Assembly: GCA_000827265.1 (NCBI GenBank)
Contig: KN834802.1
Coordinates: 119,270-183,269 of the forward strand
DNA length: 64,000 nt
DNA from: Collybiopsis luxurians FD-317 M1
Lineage: Eukaryota; Basidiomycota; Agaricomycetes; Agaricales; Omphalotaceae
Direction: 5' to 3'
Under the pieces are notes generated by a model. The model was not told the origin of the DNA, searched no databases, and saw only the letters and a program-made list of their open reading frames with translations. The translations under genes and the position numbers were made by a program. How positions within the stretch are numbered: position 1 is the first letter of the stretch; each line of letters opens with the position of its first letter. Shown here one piece after another: positions 57,886-64,000 of this stretch.

Positions 57886-60800
57886 CTAAACATTGCCCTC
57901 TTCCAAACTTTCGGCGACATCAACTGCATCTATATACTCTAAGAGCCCAATATCTAACTCGTCTTCATCCGGTTCCTCATGCTCACCATCCTCTTCCTCA
58001 TTGTCCTCGACTTTATCTAAGTACAATTCTGATTGCATTGCCTCCAGCTCATCTTCTGTCGGCCCCCAAGATTCCATCATCTCCAGCTCCGGTATTGCCG
58101 ACAATGCCTTCTTCCACAGGACACACAAGAGAACCAGGTTTTAATGATGCTGACACAGTTGATGCAGAACATGCAGGTCTAAACAATCGTCAGTGGTATA
58201 TACCAATCAATGAATACTTCATACCTTGAGTATTAGTTATCACATGTATAATCACTGTCCATTCTTCACTGAACCACTCATGGAGCACTCCACGCTCGTG
58301 CTTCAATCGCAGAAGCTCTTCGTCGCATCTGTCCCTCAGCAGGATGCTGCGGATTCCAGCCCAAACCTGTTCATCAGATGCCCAAAGGGGAGGGTTACCT
58401 TCATCATCGCCATCCCCAAGACCAAAATCATCCCAAATCAAATCGTCGATATCAAGTGAGAATAATTCTTTGGTCAGTATCGGCTTAGGTGCCACAGCAT
58501 TTGCAGGGGTGGGGCGAGTTTTGATTAGCTCCTCCATCTTTGCACAGAGTCTATTATACTTCTGGGCCAGTGATTGAATGCCCAGATTGCAGTGTTTGAC
58601 TGTTTGCTCTGTGTGATTATGGAGTTTCCATTTGGACGCTGGAGGATACAGTGAGGTCACACGCAAGGGGCAGTGAAAAAGCAACTTACTATTGAGTTGA
58701 CGATGAAAAGAGCATTCTAATCTGTCCCTCTCAAATTTGCGGGCCCGCAACTTCTGGCGCAAATGCTCCTTGACAGCTAGAGCGTTCATTCGCAAGTTAA
58801 TATACAGGCTCAAAGCAAGATGTCGGTACTCCTTTCTCCCACTAACACCTAATGTGTGTTCTTGAGTGGCAAGGTCTTTGGTCACTCAAGCAAGGTTCTT
58901 GTGCTGAACCTGCAGCTCTGCCTGAGCCTCAAGGACCTCATACTGCTCAGCCGATAGGTCTGTCACGATATCCTCAAGACGCCGAACACTGTCCTGAAGC
59001 GTATCTTGGGCCTTGTGTAGTTGGAGAGCCTTCTCGATCTCCTTTTTGCCTGAGGATTGTGATTGGCCTAGATAGATGCCCTATGGATTAGTTCGCTGAT
59101 CTATGAATCAAAAACATGCGTACAGGGAAGTGGACACATTTGAGACATCACCTGTAGCTCCCACTGTTCATGCAGAAACTGCAGGGTGCACATAGAGAAA
59201 ACGTCTTCATTCCCCTTCTCCCATTTTCCTTTAGCGGCCTTCCATTTCCGAGCAAGCCACGTGCCAAATCCAGCAAGACTATAGTGATCATCATGTTGAA
59301 TTTGGGAGTTCAATGTGAGCAGCCGGGTATAATGCTAAAATAATGATCAGACTTATGTACAACTTATGTACCTGGCCATCTAGCACAAACAAAACTCACC
59401 CCACATACTCTCAGATATGCGATAAGCCAACTAATCGAGTGCCAAAATCTCTCACATCCTTCTCCATCAGAGAGACCAAAGCCAACACACTTCCGAGGGT
59501 GATAAATGCACTGGCATGCCCACCCATGACCGAACACATGAAAGACTGAAATTGCAAAACCAATCCTCTCTCAATATTCTTTCAAAAAGTCCCATTTTAT
59601 GCAGCTTCTGTCCAACATGCAAACAATGTTGTACAGAATCCCTACAGTGTAGCTTGAAGGCAGATGTTTGAAGAGTTCTTCAATCAGAGAGAATGCGTAG
59701 TGCTGGTGTTCACCAGGAGTAGTCATGTTGACAAGGAACAAGACTTGGTCATGGCAGCACAGTAAACCCATCAGTGCGGTGGAGTCAAAAAATTGCATGC
59801 TTGCCTTCTGTCTGTCACCATCAGCAGCTGTGAAACTATCCTCACAAGCGTCTAAGGTGGAATTCAGTACTTTGAGGGGGCCCTCATAGCAATTGTCTTC
59901 TGGAGGCGCTTCCGGTTTGTCTTTTCGATGTCGGCCTTTGGTCGTTGGCCACACAGTCTCTACAAATTCCTGCCAAATAGCCACTTTTTCGGGCAAAATA
60001 AAGACACTAGAGGGGTGTTTAATCAGAGGGTCTACGGTACTTTGCTTGTTATGCTTCTGCGTAAAGCAGGCATCCATCTCCACTATCATGCTGAACCTGG
60101 AGCAAAAGGTCAGTATTGTACATGGTGTGATACAACAAGACAGACTAACCCTTCCTTGAAGCTGGATTCCCCACCGAAGCATAGTGGACACTGGGCTCTG
60201 AGATAGTCTGAAGGTCAGCTCAGAAGTTCAAACAATTGTTCCTCCGTACGAACTCACTTTGTAGGACTCAGTCTACCATCGCAAGTAGAGTCCGCTAACG
60301 ATGGCGGGTCATCAATTCCAATCCATTAATCCTCCTCCTCCTCCTCGTCAATGGTAGGAAGTTGTGTCCTGCAAAAGGCGTCTAATTCACCGTGCTCTGT
60401 GACACCTTGCTGAAGTCTCCTCTGTGATTCAAGTACAGTGGCTTCAACTACTTGACTGGTGCATAATTGAAGAATGTTAAACCAGCGGAGACAGTTGGCA
60501 AAGCGACGTCGCAGTGTATCCTGGATAGACATTAACATACAGGAAGCTGTGTGCTTGAAATATAATACCTGGCCACACAACTGAAATCCTTGTACTTTCA
60601 AAAATTCTTCAATAGTAGCCGAAACAGCGGTGACATTTGGAGCAATTCAGTAGAAAAGGCGAGTAACAAAGTCTAGCAGTCAGATATCGACAGCCAAAGT
60701 TGGACGTAGTGGAGCACACCCAAAGAGTCTGCACTCGATAAGCTGGATTGCCACTGGCTGACAAGTGCAGTATCATATAACAATTCTCTGTATTTCTAGA

Positions 60801-61321
60801 TCATCATCAGGACTGTAAACAACGGAAGCAGCTCAAACCAACGCACTGTTAAATCAAACCACTAGAACCTCAAGATCTGTAGGCAGGTTCATACAAACAC
60901 ACTCTAGTGCTTCTAGCTGTGGTTCCTGGGCCAGGTTTGCTGAATCCTTCAAATATTTCATGTACGGTGCTATCAGAGATAGAATAACATCATTCTCCCA
61001 TCGGGCCGCCTGAGCATGGCGCTTTTGCTGATGAGACATTGGAATAGGCAGAAGTGGTGTTGCAGTTGCCACAGGATCTTCTGACACCTCTTCGCTATGA
61101 GGGTGTTCTTGTACATATCCTCGATCGTCATTTGGTTGCTCTAAAAACCCAAACTGACCGGTCGGGATGGGCAGAAAGGGGTGTTGAGACATTGCTTGTC
61201 CATTGGGGAGGTAAAGTATTGGCTTCCCTCTCTTCGATGGCGACCGAGAGTGAGGAGAGCTGGGGAACAGATTATAGGCAGAACGTGGAGGAGTTGAAAG
61301 CGGTTCAGGGTTCGAGACCAA
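57886..61321 (-). pseudogene. KDZ (Kyakuja-Dileera-Zisupton) transposase with two TGA codons
   Basis: Blocks in order on the minus strand: basic N-terminus (SPSKRGKP; HQQKRHAQAARWENDVI, ~61030), FGCAPLRPTLAVD (~60710), RRRFANCLRWFNILQL (~60500), YLRAQCPLCFGG (~60190), first catalytic Asp in SMIVEMDACFTQKHNK (~60090), second in GILYNIVCMLDRS (~59620), and catalytic Glu in GFGLSDGEGCERFWHS (~59460). Then a coiled-coil-rich C-terminus (GRKEYRHLALSLYINLRMNA, IDDLIWDDFGLG, LLRDRCDEELLRLKHERGVL) and an acidic end. TGA at 60680-60682 and at 60647-60649 stand where arginine is expected (VDI-RLLDFV and FY-RIAPN). The catalytic triad is intact. These transposases are abundant in mushrooms. The TGAs could also mark an unrecognised intron. 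Confidence 0.8.
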
Positions 61322-61871
61322 GTTGGCTTTTCGTGGTCAAGGGCACAGCATAAAGTAGCCTGAAAGTGGGATGAGAGTTGAGTGGACTTGACAATGGCAG
61401 GGTACTCAACTTATTTTTTTTTTATAATCAATTCACATCGCAACAATAGTTTAACATCATTGCGGATGCCAGTTACTGAGAAAGGAGGGAAAGAATCTGT
61501 TCAAGTCAGTATGACATCGAAGACAAGTACAGTTGACACACACAATAGCATTGTTCCTTTTTTTTGTAGAATTTCCTGAAACCCACATTGTTGGCCCAAA
61601 GTGCACACTCTGCGCGCAGTAGTTTAATGTCATTTCGGATGCCTTGGTTTCTTGCATTGCAAAGCAAGTATCAGGAATCTTCACTTCCAATTCAAGCCAA
61701 AACAGAGCATATTAGGGTACTTATCATTGAACTTAGTTAACATTAACATACTTTCAGCAGTAGGCTAGGTGGCAGATGCAAATAAAACAAAAGAGTAACA
61801 TATTGAGGGGCAGGCATAGTAAAGTCAGTGTATATATCCAACATCTGTAGCTAGTAAGTCTAAGTCCAACT
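61322..61871. other. Spacer between KDZ transposase and companion ORF
   Basis: A T-rich stretch and a short ORF on each strand, none recognised. About 60 bases around 61430-61500 (GACAACAG/CATTGCGGATGCC) recur loosely near 61610-61650 (GTTTAATGTCATTTCGGATGCC). Confidence 0.4.
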
Positions 61872-63660
61872 TCAGATCAGCGATACAGATTCCCAATCGA
61901 CCGGTCCAGGCTGCAGGGGAGGAGGAGGAGTTTGACCTCTTCCTGTCTGAGCTCTCTCAATCCGTTCAGCTAAACCATGCACACTTGCAGTAATCTCAGC
62001 CTTCCTCCATTTTGCAACATGACTGTTCTCCTGCCCATTTGGTTCGTCAGCCGGCAATGTCCATCCCCTGAACTCTGTCCTGATATCGTACATCTTCCAG
62101 TTACCAGCGGCATTTAGGGTAGCTGAAAGGTGAACGAGTAGGAGGAAGGAATAATCGATCGCAAACGGCCTCTCATTGACCATCACTTCCTCCTCGTAAC
62201 TGACTTTTCCTGGTATTGGGTAGAGATTTACCCTCTGGACAAAGTACAAGCCATTGCCACAGAGCACATTGCCATTGTCATTGTGGGTCATATCACAGAT
62301 TCTACAGACCAGTTTGCCAACATAGTGATGAAGTTTGACGTTGTTAGCGTCAGCAACAAGATAAAGACCCCTTGCATCATACGCCTTCTGGCTGACCTTC
62401 TTGGTATGCACTCCACCCGCAGGAATATTGCATATGTCCTCCAGATGGATTTCGACGAACTTGCTTTTTCGCTTGTCCTTTCGATTCAAAGACATACGAA
62501 CTTGGAGTCTACCACCAGAGAGGGCAAGGTGAATGAGTTGATTGTTTTCATTGGTGTATGGACCATGGTGAATTTGGATATAAAATTCTAGATCGTGCAA
62601 AGAGAAATGCCAGATGGGATTAAGAATCCACTTGTCGGGTAGCAGTGAATCTAGGAGCAGCAGGCTTCTAAGTTGGCTCTTGTACTCCTCAGCATCAGCC
62701 TCCACCACCTTTTCGTAAAGTATATTAGCACATCGCTTGACATTGTGCATCTCAATAGCGGCGGCTTGCACCTCTGTATATGTGGGAATATACCCTGTAC
62801 GAAAGTGATAATAGCTGTCTAGTCCAGAGTATGTTGAATCATGAAGAAAGTGCAAAGATCTGTGTATGAGCATGAGCAAATGAGAAACTAAATGTGATGG
62901 AGATGTGATCTTACTCAGTGTTCCGAACTACATTGTAGTCCAGCCATTCGTCTCCCGCAGTCATGATATTGTAACGAATGTTTACAGCCAAACCACTGAC
63001 ACAGCTGTCATCTCATTGAACATCGATTACTACCCCCCAATAGCCTTTTCTAACAGTGTGTTTTGTAACCATGATCTCCATACCAATCCATGGAGACCGG
63101 CGTGTGTGAAACTCTTGTAATGATTCATCTTGTAATGATTCAGGCGATGGAAAATTTTGAGAAGGAACCAGCTGGATCATGGTAGCTACAGATGAGGAAA
63201 TATTACTAATGTTGGTCGAGGGCAGAGCCTTATACACAGAGTTCAGAGCAAAGCTCTGCACAGGCTCAATCACTGTTGATGAGAAGAGCTCATTATTCAG
63301 CGAGTGAGTTAAGCTTTCCTCCTTGGCCTGCTGCTCCAGCCGCTGTACAGTTGCATCATTCAGAAGCATGGAGGCTGAAGAATGCGAAGCATCACTTTCC
63401 ATTACCAGACCGAGGCCATCAATAGATGGTATAAACACGATGTCCATATTACCAAAGTGTTTCTGTAAGAGGATGGTGGGCAAAGAGAAAACTTCGAGCC
63501 CAAAAGCTACCTCGCAGGAGGTGGATTGAACTGTCTGGAGGGTGCTGATAGTACCGTGGCAGCTTTTTGGAAGAAGAGGGCCTGTGTATTCACATCTGAA
63601 TGGTTCAAAGACATGAACCTCCTCTCCTTTGAAAAAAGACCAAGTCGAAGGAATAGGCAT
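61872..63660 (-). pseudogene. KOW-like companion protein of the KDZ element
   Basis: Two long exons. The first (63660-63013) ends in SPWIGMEIMVTKHTVRKGYW then GVVIDVQ, which resembles a KOW motif (basic-Lys-Gly-x-x-Gly in a short barrel). TGA at 63013-63015 interrupts. The frame then resumes with DDSCVSGLAVNIRYN and EWLDYNVVRNTE near 62915. The second exon (62879-61872) encodes YIPTYTEVQAAAIEMHN, LEDICNIPAGGVHTKK, ARGLYLVADANNVKLHHYVG and CRICDMTHNDNG, and ends in proline-rich sequence. Family unknown to me. Its position, strand and similar type of damage suggest it travels with the KDZ transposase. Without the TGA it would be a ~600-residue protein. Confidence is moderate because only the KOW resemblance is recognisable. 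Confidence 0.55.
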
Positions 63661-64000
63661 CTGAAGCCATGAGCCTCATACAGCAGGATGTTGGGAATGT
63701 GCAAAACACTCAAAGATGTTGGGATCTATACACCCCCAGCAGTTTAATATTTATTGTCTGTAAAAGGCCTAGTAATATATTTAATTTTACCATGAATTTT
63801 ACCAAATTTTTTTCTATTGCTAAATAATTAATATTGAGCTAGTAAAAGACATAGTTAAATAATTGATTTTGCGGCGCCTTTTTCCCGCGTAAAAGACGCC
63901 GGTAATTACGTAATTTTTCCTGTGATTTTTCCCATATTTTACCATATTTTTTCCGGCTGTAATCTAATAAATATGACCTGTGAGAAAGAATTACTTTTTC
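63661..64000. other. AT-rich window end
   Basis: No gene. Repeated TTTTACCAT/ATTTTACCA words and a GGCGCC...GACGCCGG inverted pair near 63872-63901 could be the subterminal region of the KDZ element, continuing beyond the window. Confidence 0.4.

Noticed and set aside
61872..63660. TET/JBP dioxygenase as KDZ cargo
   Set aside because: Expected iron-binding His-x-Asp and distal His/Arg blocks were not seen; the recognisable part is KOW-like.

Overview
This 64 kb window is nuclear DNA of a filamentous basidiomycete, almost certainly an agaricomycete. Genes are broken by many 50-60 bp introns. One locus encodes a DUF6534-type membrane protein, a family I know from mushrooms. The mobile elements (KDZ transposase, a Helitron with a DUF6570-like region, BED-finger hAT, copia) are those of TE-rich mushroom genomes. 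Nothing prokaryotic is present. An assembly gap of 901 N lies at 5242-6142.

The backbone is an array of a two-gene cassette. On the minus strand is a soluble multi-exon protein, here called S; its N-terminus has the short 'FTIS' motif seen in many agaricomycete hypothetical proteins. Divergent from it on the plus strand, 1.0-1.5 kb away, is a Ser/Thr-rich single-pass membrane protein, here called T. S/T pairs are at 17.0-21.4, 23.1-28.1, 31.2-35.6 and 43.4-47.9 kb. An S copy without T is at 53.4-55.9 kb. Decayed relatives lie at 10-13.4 kb (S1 and a T remnant), and a lone T is at 2.7 kb. S4 (31167-33703) keeps a perfect frame over nine exons (694 aa) and S6 also looks intact. S1, S2, S3 and S5 are broken by an inversion, deletions or stop codons. 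T2, T3 and T5 are open, T4 is a pseudogene. An approximately 8.6 kb block (about 17.3-25.9 kb) was duplicated to 43.9-56.2 kb, and a Helitron later split the second copy.

Region by region: 0.2-0.8 kb, a hAT-like MITE with perfect 34-bp TIRs and an 8-bp target duplication; 2.7 kb, T0; 4.6-6.6 kb, a MULE-like TIR element holding the gap; 8.5-9.6 kb, the DUF6534 gene; 10-13.4 kb, T remnant and S1 with an internal inversion; 14.2-16.3 kb, a cytochrome P450; 17-35.6 kb, cassettes with a hAT element inserted at 28.1-30.6 kb; 35.9-36.2 kb, a copia relic; 36.9-43.4 kb, a hAT element with a complete-looking transposase and a nested TA-flanked MITE; 43.4-56.2 kb, cassettes split by the Helitron; 57.1 kb, a 32-bp minisatellite; 57.9-63.7 kb, a KDZ transposase and a KOW-like companion gene, both with TGA stops at positions where arginine is expected.

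The pairing of S and T is kept across repeated duplication, each pair sharing a similar intergenic region and a 5'-leader intron in front of T. That suggests co-regulated partners. Their function is unknown, and this is the most likely candidate for an undescribed system in the window.
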